Below, piece by piece: positions 27,577-36,160 of a stretch of 62,108 bases of DNA. The stretch is taken from NCBI GenBank assembly GCA_045614605.1, contig JAZLDH010000006.1, positions 1-62,108 on the forward strand, read 5' to 3'. This stretch comes from Onthomorpha sp937906975 (lineage in GTDB: Bacteria; Bacteroidota; Bacteroidia; Bacteroidales; P3). Each line of letters opens with the position of its first letter. Within the stretch, counting starts at the first letter, position 1. The translations under genes and the position numbers were made by a program. Under the pieces are notes generated by a model. That model did not search any database. It saw nothing but the letters and a program-made list of their open reading frames with translations, and was not told the origin of the DNA.

Positions 27577-28562
27577 TTATTTAACACTCTCCAAAGTGTG
27601 TCTTTTAATTGTTGTATATTCTCTCCTGTTACCGAAGAAATGAAAATACTTTCTATGTTTTCAGGGAGGAGTTTTTTCATTTCGTTTTTCATTTGCTCAT
27701 CAAGCATATCACACTTTGTTATCGCCAACACTCTTTCTTTATCTAAGAGTTCAGGATTGTAACGTTCAAGCTCTGTAAGCAAGATATTGTATTCTTTCTT
27801 TATGTCATCACAATCGCAAGGAATCATAAACAAAAGAGCAGCGTTTCTTTCAATATGACGCAAGAATCTATGACCTAAGCCTCTGCCTTCTGAGGCTCCT
27901 TCTATTATTCCTGGAATATCTGCCATCACAAAGCTTTTATCCTCACGATAAGACACCATTCCAAGATTTGGAACCAAAGTAGTAAATGGATAATCTGCGA
28001 TTTCAGGTTTCGCAGCCGAAACAACACTTAGCAAAGTGCTTTTACCTGCGTTAGGAAATCCCACAAGTCCTACATCGGCAAGTATCTTTAATTCTATTAT
28101 CTTCCAGACTTCAAGTCCGTCTTCACCAGGTTGTGCATAGCGTGGCGTACGATTTGTTGGCGATTTAAAGTGATCATTTCCCAATCCTCCTCTTCCGCCT
28201 TTTGCTATTATGACTTGTTGTCCGTCTTCAACAATTTCGCATTCGATTTCTTTGGTTTCAAAATCTTTGCAAACTGTTCCCAACGGCACATCAACAATTA
28301 CGTCTTTTCCATTCCTTCCATGAAGACGATTTTCTCCGCCATTACCTCCTGCCTCTGCAATTAAGTGTTTTGTATATTTGAGATGCAGAAGCGTCCAATA
28401 CTGTTTATTTCCTCTTAGTATGATATGGCCTCCTCTTCCGCCATCTCCTCCATCGGGACCACCTTTTGCGTCTCCCTTTGTTCTAAGAAGATGTGCCGAA
28501 CCTGCCCCTCCTTTTCCTGAACGGCAACATACCTTTACGTAATCAACAAAATTCGATGCCAC
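27573..28562 (-). CDS. obgE: Obg GTPase (ObgE/CgtA)
   Basis: 329 residues. The glycine-rich Obg domain is clear (CRSGKGGAGSAHLLRTKGD and GGDGGRGGHIILRGN). The GTPase has G1 GFPNAGKSTLLS, switch region ADYPFTTLVPNLGMV, G3 DIPGIIEGASEGRGLGH and G4 TKCDML. Obg binds late 50S particles and responds to ppGpp. It lies 4 bp after the adenylate kinase gene and overlaps the PAP2 start. Confidence 0.98.
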   Translation of the reverse strand: MASNFVDYVKVCCRSGKGGAGSAHLLRTKGDAKGGPDGGDGGRGGHIILRGNKQYWTLLHLKYTKHLIAEAGGNGGENRLHGRNGKDVIVDVPLGTVCKDFETKEIECEIVEDGQQVIIAKGGRGGLGNDHFKSPTNRTPRYAQPGEDGLEVWKIIELKILADVGLVGFPNAGKSTLLSVVSAAKPEIADYPFTTLVPNLGMVSYREDKSFVMADIPGIIEGASEGRGLGHRFLRHIERNAALLFMIPCDCDDIKKEYNILLTELERYNPELLDKERVLAITKCDMLDEQMKNEMKKLLPENIESIFISSVTGENIQQLKDTLWRVLNK

Positions 28563-28566
28563 TTTA

Positions 28567-29727
28567 TTAAGATTTTAATGCTTTATCCACAGTGTCGCAA
28601 ACGTTCTCGAATACCACTTCCACATCTTCGTCTCCGTTTACGCTATAATACTTATTTTTATTTGTATAGTACTCTCTTACTTTATTAGCACAGTTTTCGT
28701 AAGTTTCCAATCTATGGATTATTGTATCTGTGTCTAAGTCATAGATGCGTTTGTCGTCAGTTTTGCTTCTTGTAACTAAACGTTTAACACATTGTATCGG
28801 ATTTGATTTTATTTCTACAACGCATGTAACTGAGGAATGTATTCTATCTAATATTCCGTCTAAGATATAAGCTTGTACATACGTAGAAGGGAATCCTTTA
28901 AACACAAATCCTTTTGCGTTTGGATTGTCTTTGATTTTCTTTTCTATCAATCGTATTGCTACCTCATCAGGAACATTATCTCCTTGTTCGATATATGGCA
29001 AACAAATCTTACCTAATTCAGTGTTTTGTTTGATTTCTTCTCTTATCATTGCACCTGTTGAAACATAAACCAAAGAATATCTTTCTGCAATGCGTTTAGC
29101 CTGTGTTCCACGTCCAGAACCTGGCATTCCATACAATACAATATTTCTGTATGCTGTCTCTAATGTTTCTTCAATCTTGTTTGTAAGACGAGAAAACACC
29201 TCTTCCATTGAGCCGACTCCGTTTATAGGATAGTAAATACCTTTTTCTTTGTAGAAATCTGCAACAGGCTGAGTCTTTTCATCGTATTCTTTAAAACGAT
29301 TCTTTATTACCTCTTCATTATCGTCAGCTCTGCCCTCAATTGCTGCACGTTTAAGCATTCTTTCTATTAGTTCCTCTCTTGGAACCTCTAAGCTCAACAT
29401 ACAAAGCAGTCTTCTGTTCATTCTATGCAATAATCCCTCTAAAATATATGCTTGAACAACAGTACGAGGAAAGCCATCAAAAAGTATTCCTCCGTGATCT
29501 TCTTTTTCTATTATCTTTTCTATAATTTGAACTATGAGTTCATCGCTCACAAGTCCACCTTTGTTGATAATATCCTTTGCTTGCAATCCTAATTCGCTTC
29601 CTGCTGCAATTTCTTTTCTTAGAATATCTCCTGTAGATATGTAAGTAAGATCATATTTCTTTACTAACTCTTTTGATTGTGTTCCTTTTCCTGCACCAGG
29701 TGCTCCAAATAATGCTATATTTAACAT
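28567..29727 (-). CDS. adk: Tandem-domain adenylate kinase, second domain degenerate
   Basis: 386 residues, twice the usual length. Domain 1 (1-190) is a complete short-lid adenylate kinase: P-loop GAPGAGKGTQ (8-17), ISTGDILR and DGFPRT (84-89), and the Arg-rich GRADDNEEVIKNRF. Domain 2 (about 194-386) has the same layout but GMPGSGRGTQ (200-209, Lys to Arg at 206) and KGFPST (277-282) where DGFPRT is expected, so it has lost the P-loop Lys and the key Arg. It is probably inactive or regulatory. The enzyme balances ATP, ADP and AMP. It follows hpt by 3 bp and precedes obgE by 4 bp. Some Bacteroidetes fuse HPRT to Adk; here the HPRT is separate and the partner is a second kinase fold. Confidence 0.95.
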   Translation of the reverse strand: MLNIALFGAPGAGKGTQSKELVKKYDLTYISTGDILRKEIAAGSELGLQAKDIINKGGLVSDELIVQIIEKIIEKEDHGGILFDGFPRTVVQAYILEGLLHRMNRRLLCMLSLEVPREELIERMLKRAAIEGRADDNEEVIKNRFKEYDEKTQPVADFYKEKGIYYPINGVGSMEEVFSRLTNKIEETLETAYRNIVLYGMPGSGRGTQAKRIAERYSLVYVSTGAMIREEIKQNTELGKICLPYIEQGDNVPDEVAIRLIEKKIKDNPNAKGFVFKGFPSTYVQAYILDGILDRIHSSVTCVVEIKSNPIQCVKRLVTRSKTDDKRIYDLDTDTIIHRLETYENCANKVREYYTNKNKYYSVNGDEDVEVVFENVCDTVDKALKS

Positions 29728-29730
29728 AAT

Positions 29731-30273
29731 TTATAAATTTTTTCTTTGATAAACATTGGCAAGATTACGTCCCTTATCATTAAAGTCAAGTCCGTAACCA
29801 ACAATAAAGTCGTTTTCAATACTCTTTCCAATGTATTTTATATTATAATCGCCTTTAAAATTCTCTGGTTTAAAAAATAATGTACAAACCTCAAGACTTG
29901 CAGGATTTTCCTTTTGCAATCTTTCAAGAAGTTTTTGCATTGTCAATCCAGAATCCACAATATCTTCTATGATTACAACGTCTTTTCCTTCTAAAACACA
30001 AGAGGGCAATCCCGAAATCTGTACTTGATTTGTACTTTCCATTCCTTGGTAAGAGGAAACCTTTATGAAATATACTAAACATGAAGAGTCAAATTCGCGA
30101 AGCAAGTCTGCAGCAAAGACAAACGCACCATTCAAAACCACAAGAAAAGTAATCTCCTTATCTTTGTAGTCATCTATGATTTGTTTTGCACAACGGCTTA
30201 CGACTTCTTTAATCTCGCTTGCCGAAATTGCCTTTTCAAAAATTATATCTTCGATTTCCACTTGATTTAACAT
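29731..30273 (-). CDS. hpt: Hypoxanthine phosphoribosyltransferase
   Basis: 180 residues. The PRPP-binding motif is VVIIEDIVDSGLTMQKLL, the flexible loop region has SSYQGMESTNQVQIS, and the purine-binding end has NDFIVGYGLDFNDKGRNL. It makes IMP and GMP from hypoxanthine and guanine. It opens the hpt-adk-obgE-PAP2 minus-strand operon, all joined by gaps of a few bases, and is separated from the AsmA gene by 34 bp. Confidence 0.96.
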   Translation of the reverse strand: MLNQVEIEDIIFEKAISASEIKEVVSRCAKQIIDDYKDKEITFLVVLNGAFVFAADLLREFDSSCLVYFIKVSSYQGMESTNQVQISGLPSCVLEGKDVVIIEDIVDSGLTMQKLLERLQKENPASLEVCTLFFKPENFKGDYNIKYIGKSIENDFIVGYGLDFNDKGRNLANVYQRKNL

Positions 30274-30307
30274 AATGCAAAGGTAAAACTTTTTTTGCGT
30301 AAAAACG

Positions 30308-32707
30308 CTACCATTCTATAATAAAATCACTATCCTCGAATTGCTTACCACTAACCACAGTATCCTTTTCTTCTCCCCATTCAATGATAAACTCTCCCTT
30401 TTCTTGCTTTTCCCATTCCTTTTTATCCTTCTTTGCTTCTTCAAGATTGAGTTTAAAATCCTTATCAATAGCGTTTATTATCTCGCGTTTGTCTTGATTT
30501 ACCTTTTCTTTTACTTTCTTCATATCGCTTTGCAGGTTGAATTTAAACTTAGGATCATTTAAAAATCCTTCAACCTTTACAAACAACTTTACTTTTGCTG
30601 AATTTTTATCAGCATTTTTCAAAAGGTTTATCGCAAATTGATAGTCAATCTTATTGTCTAAATCGTGTTTTCCAAAACATTCAAAATCCACAACATTAGA
30701 ACGCACCACAATAGGTTCAAAATTAATGGAAGAATTATTCATTTGCAAAGAAGATGTTATGTTTTCAAACTTCACATCTTTCAAAGCCTCCTCCTTAACA
30801 AACAAAGAAAGTTTTTTCATCAAATCAAACTCCTTTAATCTGCCTTTTGCGATAGAGTAATTCACATTAAACGAGGAGCGATTTGACAAAAAATTAAACT
30901 TCTTATCAAAATAAAGATTAAAAACAGCATCTGCATTCAATCGTCCTTCCAAATTCTTGTCGGTAATCACCTTTTGAGAAAAATTATTTAAAGTTTTGAA
31001 TGTCTGTTTTATGTTCAAATTATTCACTCTACAACTTCCGCTTAACACATTCTCCTTTTCAGCAAAAATTAACTTGCAATCCTTTGAGCTAACCTTACCT
31101 TCAAAAATATCAAATTGTAAATCATTTGTAGAAACTACCCTATCTGAATAGAAAACCTTACCCTTAATATTATCTATCACCAAGTCCTCAAATTTATATC
31201 GCTTCAAATCAACATCTGCACTTATTTTCTTAGAATCTATTAAAGCATTTGCAGTCAATTTCTCAGAATTAAACAAGGTTTCTAAGTTGTTAATTCTTAT
31301 TTTCTTGTTGTCAAACAACGCCTCACAAGATAAATTATCCAATACCACTGCCTCTAATCTCAAATCCTTAAAAGCTGCATTTTTTATCTTAGCACTGCCC
31401 GAACAAACCAAAGAATTAAGATTTTTTATCTTGGTTTTCACCCTCACATCTGCTGACAAATCTCCTTTAAGCACCTGCAAACTGTCTTGTTTCAAAAACG
31501 CCTTAACATCTTCAAGCTTTAACTGAGTTTTTATCTGTGCATCAATTTTAATATCCGAAAAATCGCTAACAAATAACTTGCCTTGGAAAAATCCATTGTT
31601 TAATTTAAGAGAAAAATCCTCCACACTCAACTGAGAAGTCTTTGAATTTCTTTTCTCTCCATTTGAATAACTTCCTTTTAAACTAATATTTTCGCAAAAA
31701 ATATTAAGCTTTTTATTTCTAAGTCCTCCTTTTTCAATATTGAAATCTGCATTTATTTGAGGTAAAACCTCTTTTGACAATTCGCCTTTTACGCTCATTG
31801 AAAAATCAACCAAGCCCTCGCTTTCATATCCCTTTAACAACTCTTGGCTATCTATGTCAAAAATAGAGAAAACCTCTTTTAAATCTATTTCTTTACCAAC
31901 TAAGGCAAGGTCAATCACAGATTTATTATCATAGGAGTAAGCCCCCGTTAAATCAAAGAGCATTTGCTCCAAACACACCTCTGCTTTCTTAATGCTAAGC
32001 AAGCTTTTGTCAGTATTGTTGTGAGCATTAATCTCACAGGTCAGTCTTTGAGAATCGCTTATCTTAAACTCATCAAACACAAGTGTGTTAAGCATTAAAT
32101 CTGCCTGCAATTGCAAGTCTTGAAACTTGTCAGAAAAATTTCCTTTTGCTGCTAACTCATCGGCTTTTGCCTTTATAAATAAGCGAGATATGTCGTTGCG
32201 AAAGCTAAACTCCACATCGTTAAACTCAACTAAGTTAAGGGCAAATGAAAACTCTGTTTCTTTATCTTTTTCCTCGCTTTGTTTCCAAAAAATGTAATTA
32301 CTCTCTCCTTGAGAATTTACTCTAAGATTGATTTGTCCGTTTTCTACCGATATTTTCTTTGCATTGTATCTTCCAGAGAGAATATCCAAAACGCTAAACT
32401 TTACTCCTAATTGTTTAACCTCAACAAACCTATCTTTTTTCAAAGTGTCTAAGACATCATTTATGACAACATCGTTGAAAACCACCGAAACCATAGGAAA
32501 TGAAGAAAGGAATTTTACTTCTATCTCACTTACCTTAACCTCTGTTAATAAGGACTTATTCAGTTCCTTTACAACGATTTGTTTAATCTTTGATTCGTTT
32601 GCCCAAATAAATATTGCGGAGGCTAAAAAGCACAAAACGAGCAAAAGAATTATTACTAATAATATCTTTTTTGCTCGTTTTGTCAATGTGAAATGAGGTA
32701 TTCTCAT
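30308..32707 (-). CDS. AsmA-family inner-membrane protein
   Basis: 799 residues. A cytoplasmic basic start and a single membrane helix (about 15-34, LLVIILLLVLCFLASAIFIW) lead into a long beta-rich periplasmic part made of repeated AsmA-like strands. The N-terminal family hallmark INLRVNSQGESNYIFWK and the later KGRLKEFDLMKKLSLF region fit AsmA_2 members. The C-terminus is charged (DKEFKLNLEEAKKDKKEW) and ends with EDSDFIIEW. AsmA proteins are thought to carry lipids across the periplasm. It abuts the rluB-like gene. Confidence 0.85.
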   Translation of the reverse strand: MRIPHFTLTKRAKKILLVIILLLVLCFLASAIFIWANESKIKQIVVKELNKSLLTEVKVSEIEVKFLSSFPMVSVVFNDVVINDVLDTLKKDRFVEVKQLGVKFSVLDILSGRYNAKKISVENGQINLRVNSQGESNYIFWKQSEEKDKETEFSFALNLVEFNDVEFSFRNDISRLFIKAKADELAAKGNFSDKFQDLQLQADLMLNTLVFDEFKISDSQRLTCEINAHNNTDKSLLSIKKAEVCLEQMLFDLTGAYSYDNKSVIDLALVGKEIDLKEVFSIFDIDSQELLKGYESEGLVDFSMSVKGELSKEVLPQINADFNIEKGGLRNKKLNIFCENISLKGSYSNGEKRNSKTSQLSVEDFSLKLNNGFFQGKLFVSDFSDIKIDAQIKTQLKLEDVKAFLKQDSLQVLKGDLSADVRVKTKIKNLNSLVCSGSAKIKNAAFKDLRLEAVVLDNLSCEALFDNKKIRINNLETLFNSEKLTANALIDSKKISADVDLKRYKFEDLVIDNIKGKVFYSDRVVSTNDLQFDIFEGKVSSKDCKLIFAEKENVLSGSCRVNNLNIKQTFKTLNNFSQKVITDKNLEGRLNADAVFNLYFDKKFNFLSNRSSFNVNYSIAKGRLKEFDLMKKLSLFVKEEALKDVKFENITSSLQMNNSSINFEPIVVRSNVVDFECFGKHDLDNKIDYQFAINLLKNADKNSAKVKLFVKVEGFLNDPKFKFNLQSDMKKVKEKVNQDKREIINAIDKDFKLNLEEAKKDKKEWEKQEKGEFIIEWGEEKDTVVSGKQFEDSDFIIEW

Positions 32708-33745
32708 CTATAACATCTTTAAGAAATTAATTTCTTTTTCGGTTAGAAATCTACATCTACCTCTTGGAAGGTCTTTCTTGGTCAATCCTGCAAAACTTAC
32801 TCTATCTAGTTTTGTAACATAGTAACCCATAGCTTCAAACATACGTCTTACAATTCTGTTTTTACCACTATGCAATTCTACTCCTACAACTTTTTTATCG
32901 TTGTAGTATTCTACAAATTGAATATCGTCAAATCTTGTAAATCCGTCCTCCAATTCTATTCCATCAAGCAAGGATTGCATATCGTTTCTTGCAAGTGGTT
33001 TATCCAATTCTACATGATAGATTTTTCTTGCACCAAATGATGGGTGAGTTAGCTTTTTTGTCATATCTCCATCATTGGTAAAAAGCAATAAGCCTGTGGT
33101 ATTTCTATCTAAACGTCCAACTGGATAAATTCTTTCTTTACATGCTTTTTCCACAAGACTCATAACTGTTTTTCTTTCTTGAGGATCGTCAAGGGTTGTT
33201 ATAAATCCTTTTGGTTTATTCAACAAAAGATATACTTTTTTCTCGTGAGAGAGTCTTTCTCCATCGTAACAAACAACATCAGAGGTTGAAACCTTAACAC
33301 CCATTTGTGTTACAACTTTACCATTCACAGTTACTGCACCTGATGCTATTAAAACATCAGCCTCTCTTCTTGAACAAACGCCAGAATTTGCTATAAATCT
33401 ATTCAAACGTATGTCTTTATCAAAAGATTTTGCAGGTTTTTCTGTAAAGGTCTTTGGCTCTTTATCGAACTTTCTTGGTTCTCTGTCAAATCTTCTTGAA
33501 TTTCTATCAAAAGGCTTTGTTTCTCTTTCAAAAGTTCTTTCTCTACGAGGAAATCTCTCTTTTTTATCAGAAAATCTATCTGTTTTCTCAAAAGATTGCT
33601 CCCTTTTTCTTTTAAATTCTCTTGGAGCCTGCTCGCTATCTCTTTCAAATCTTCTTGAAAAAGGCTTTTTTTCTTCTCTTCTTTCTTTGTTAAAGCCTCC
33701 TTTTTGAGGTCTTTTCCAATCTCTATTTTCGTTTCTTCTTTCCAT
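32708..33745 (-). CDS. rluB: 23S/16S rRNA pseudouridine synthase (RsuA/RluB family) with basic N-terminal tail
   Basis: 345 residues. Residues 1-108 are a low-complexity tail rich in Arg, Lys, Glu, Phe and Asp with a repeated R(R/K)FDRE-type unit. Then come an S4 domain (RLNRFIANSGVCSRREAD) and the synthase domain with the catalytic Asp in PVGRLDRNTTGLLLFTNDG and the family motif LHSGKNRIVRRMFEAMGY. It converts uridine in rRNA to pseudouridine; RluB rather than RsuA is the best guess. The tail may bind RNA. It is divergent from the DPP11 gene, with a repeat array between. Confidence 0.9.
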   Translation of the reverse strand: MERRNENRDWKRPQKGGFNKERREEKKPFSRRFERDSEQAPREFKRKREQSFEKTDRFSDKKERFPRRERTFERETKPFDRNSRRFDREPRKFDKEPKTFTEKPAKSFDKDIRLNRFIANSGVCSRREADVLIASGAVTVNGKVVTQMGVKVSTSDVVCYDGERLSHEKKVYLLLNKPKGFITTLDDPQERKTVMSLVEKACKERIYPVGRLDRNTTGLLLFTNDGDMTKKLTHPSFGARKIYHVELDKPLARNDMQSLLDGIELEDGFTRFDDIQFVEYYNDKKVVGVELHSGKNRIVRRMFEAMGYYVTKLDRVSFAGLTKKDLPRGRCRFLTEKEINFLKML

Positions 33746-33793
33746 TTTTCTTACTTTGTACCGATATTCTCATCGGGATAATTTTGCAAACTG

Positions 33794-33801
33794 CAAAGGT
33801 A
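33794..33801 (-). promoter_or_regulatory. Predicted -7 element upstream of rluB
   Basis: On the minus strand the sequence reads TACCTTTG followed by CAG, a match to TAnnTTTG about 50 bp before the ATG at 33745. No clear -33 element; the repeat array begins just upstream. Confidence 0.45.
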
Positions 33802-33810
33802 CAAATTTTT

Positions 33811-33942
33811 CTTAGGAATATTTTTCTAAAGCTAAGAAATATTTTTTTAAAGCTAAGAAAAAAATTTCTAAAGCTAAGAAAAATCTGAAGGTGTTTTCTC
33901 TTTGAAAAAGTAAACTTAGGCTAAGAAGATATTTTTCTTAGG
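33811..33942. repeat. 21-bp-period CTTAG/CTAAG array between divergent genes
   Basis: CTTAG at 33811 and CTAAG at 33832, 33853 and 33874 are exactly 21 bp apart; three of them lie in the unit AAAGCTAAGAAA. A further pair, CTTTG at 33900 and CTAAG at 33921, is again 21 bp apart but out of phase. CTTAG at 33915 and 33937 are 22 bp apart. The fourth copy runs into TCTGAAGGT, like the tails at 26986 and 49281. Confidence 0.8.
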
Positions 33943-33970
33943 AAAATGAAGAATAGTTAAGTCTTTTTTG

Positions 33971-33978
33971 TATATTTG
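33971..33978 (+). promoter_or_regulatory. Predicted -7 element of the DPP11 promoter
   Basis: TATATTTG followed by CAGG is a strong TAnnTTTG match, 27 bp before the ATG at 34006. The -33 region overlaps the end of the repeat array and lacks a clear TTTG. Confidence 0.55.
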
Positions 33979-34005
33979 CAGGTTTAGATTTTAGATATTT
34001 TTAGT

Positions 34006-36147
34006 ATGAAGAAAAAATTATTGTTGATTGGATTGGCTATTTCAATGATTATGCCAAGCGTATTTGCAGATGAGGGAATGTGGTTACCTCTTTTGTTAAA
34101 GAATAAGCAAGCTGATATGCAAAAAAACGGAATGCGTATTAGCGCAGAGGATATTTACAACGTAAATAGTGCGTCTTTAAAAGATGCAGTTATGTTGTTT
34201 GGAACAGGTTGTACAGGAGAGTTTGTCTCAGAAGAAGGCTTGCTTCTTACAAATCATCACTGCGGTTATAGTTTCATTGTTTCACATTCTACTGTTGAAA
34301 GAGACTATCTTACAAATGGCTTTTGGGCTATGAGCAGAGATGAAGAACTTCCTTGCAGAGGGCTAACAATTACTCGTTTAGTTTACATGGAAGATGTAAC
34401 TGCGCAAGTATTAAATGGAGTTGGCGAAAAAATGTCGGAAGAGGAACGTCAAAAAATAATTGAAGCAAACATTCAAAAAGTAAAAGAAAAGGCAACTAAT
34501 GGCAATCATTACACTGCTGTTATCAAACCTTTCTATTACGGTAATCAATACTTTATGTATGTAAACGAAATCTTTAAAGATGTTCGTTTAGTTGGAGCTC
34601 CACCTAGCAATATTGGTAAGTTCGGAGGAGATACTGACAACTGGATGTGGCCAAGACACACAGGTGATTTCTCAGTGTTTAGAGTTTATGCTGACAAAGA
34701 TGGAAAACCTGCCGATTATTCAAAGGACAATGTTCCTTACAAACCTAAAAAACATTTAAAAGTTAATATAAAAGGCGTGGAAGAGGGCGAATTTACTTTT
34801 GTTTTTGGCTATCCTGGAACTACTAAACAGTTTCTTACTTCCGATGCTGTGAACTATGTTCAAAACTTTGAAGACCCTACAAGAATTAAACTAAGAACAG
34901 CACGTCTTGATGTATATAACAGAGCTATGAACGAAACTCCTGCTCAAAGATTGCGTTATGCTTCAAAGGTTGCTTCGGTTGCAAACGGCTGGAAAAAGTG
35001 GCAAGGTGAGGTAAGAGGATTAAAAAGATTAAATGCAATAGAAAAGAAAAAAGCGTTAGAAAAAGATTTTAATGCTTGGGCAATGAAGAATGAAAAATAC
35101 AAAAACGTACTTTCAGACTTAAAGGATTGCTATGCAAATATTCAAAATTCAAATTTATCTTACACCTATTTGAATGAGGCTGTGTTTGCTTCGGATTTGA
35201 TGATAAACGTTAGAAAACTAACAAGTCTTATTGAAAACAACGATGAAGCAAGTCTTGGAAATGAAATGCTTAAATTTTATAGTAGCTTATTAAAATATTA
35301 TGCAAATGATTACGAAAATCATCGCAAAGTAGATAAAGAAATCTTTGTTAGAACTATGTCTATTTTCTACAATGACTATGCAAAAGACAACTATGCGTGG
35401 TTAAAAGAAGTTGTAGAAAAAGAATTTAATACTCCAGAGGCGTATTTTGATAATATTTATGAAAACTCTTTATTGACTTGTCCTAAAAAAGCTGATAAAA
35501 TGTTTAAGGCTTTCAGTGCTAAAAACGTAAAAAAATTGAAGAATGACCCTGCTTTTAAACTCTTTACTCCTATTTGGAATCAGTATATGGAAAAAGACAG
35601 ATTTACATTAGCTATTTATGATAGTAAGATTGATAGTTTGTATAGAATTTATGTAGATGGTTTGATGAAAAAGAATACTCAAAAAGAATTTTACCCAGAT
35701 GCTAATCTTACTTTGAGAGTTGCTTATGGAAACATAAAGACTTACGAGCCTAAAAACGCTATTACCTATGAAGCTTTCTCTACTATTGAAGGGATAATGG
35801 AGAAAGAAAATCCTGATATTTATGATTATGTTGTTGAACCTAAGCTAAAACAACTTTATGAAAACAAAGACTATGGTCAATACGCTGATAAAAATGGAGA
35901 TTTGCCTGTTGCATTCATAGCAAGCAATCACACAACAGGAGGAAACTCAGGTAGCCCTGTTTTGGATAAAGACGGAAACTTAATAGGTATTAACTTCGAT
36001 AGAAATTGGGAAGGAACAATGAGTGATATTATGTATGACCCTTCTCAATGTAGAAACATATCTTTGGATATTCGTTATTGTTTATTTATAATTGATAAAT
36101 TTGCTGGTGCATCTCATCTTGTTGATGAAATGACTTTAATAAAATAA
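34006..36147 (+). CDS. S46 dipeptidyl peptidase, DPP11-like (Asp/Glu-specific)
   Basis: 713 residues with a signal peptide (about 1-21). The chymotrypsin-like triad of the S46 family is visible: His85 in TNHHCGY, Asp221 in RHTGDFSVFRVY and Ser648 in TTGGNSGSPVLD. Arg666 in NFDRNWEG lies 18 residues after the catalytic Ser, where DPP11 has Arg673 and DPP7 has Gly; that Arg reads acidic P1 residues. So it probably cuts Xaa-Asp/Glu dipeptides from peptide N-termini in the periplasm, feeding amino-acid use, as in Porphyromonas. It is followed 13 bp later by pheT. Confidence 0.93.
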   Translation: MKKKLLLIGLAISMIMPSVFADEGMWLPLLLKNKQADMQKNGMRISAEDIYNVNSASLKDAVMLFGTGCTGEFVSEEGLLLTNHHCGYSFIVSHSTVERDYLTNGFWAMSRDEELPCRGLTITRLVYMEDVTAQVLNGVGEKMSEEERQKIIEANIQKVKEKATNGNHYTAVIKPFYYGNQYFMYVNEIFKDVRLVGAPPSNIGKFGGDTDNWMWPRHTGDFSVFRVYADKDGKPADYSKDNVPYKPKKHLKVNIKGVEEGEFTFVFGYPGTTKQFLTSDAVNYVQNFEDPTRIKLRTARLDVYNRAMNETPAQRLRYASKVASVANGWKKWQGEVRGLKRLNAIEKKKALEKDFNAWAMKNEKYKNVLSDLKDCYANIQNSNLSYTYLNEAVFASDLMINVRKLTSLIENNDEASLGNEMLKFYSSLLKYYANDYENHRKVDKEIFVRTMSIFYNDYAKDNYAWLKEVVEKEFNTPEAYFDNIYENSLLTCPKKADKMFKAFSAKNVKKLKNDPAFKLFTPIWNQYMEKDRFTLAIYDSKIDSLYRIYVDGLMKKNTQKEFYPDANLTLRVAYGNIKTYEPKNAITYEAFSTIEGIMEKENPDIYDYVVEPKLKQLYENKDYGQYADKNGDLPVAFIASNHTTGGNSGSPVLDKDGNLIGINFDRNWEGTMSDIMYDPSQCRNISLDIRYCLFIIDKFAGASHLVDEMTLIK

Positions 36148-36160
36148 AATTTTTGCAAAA

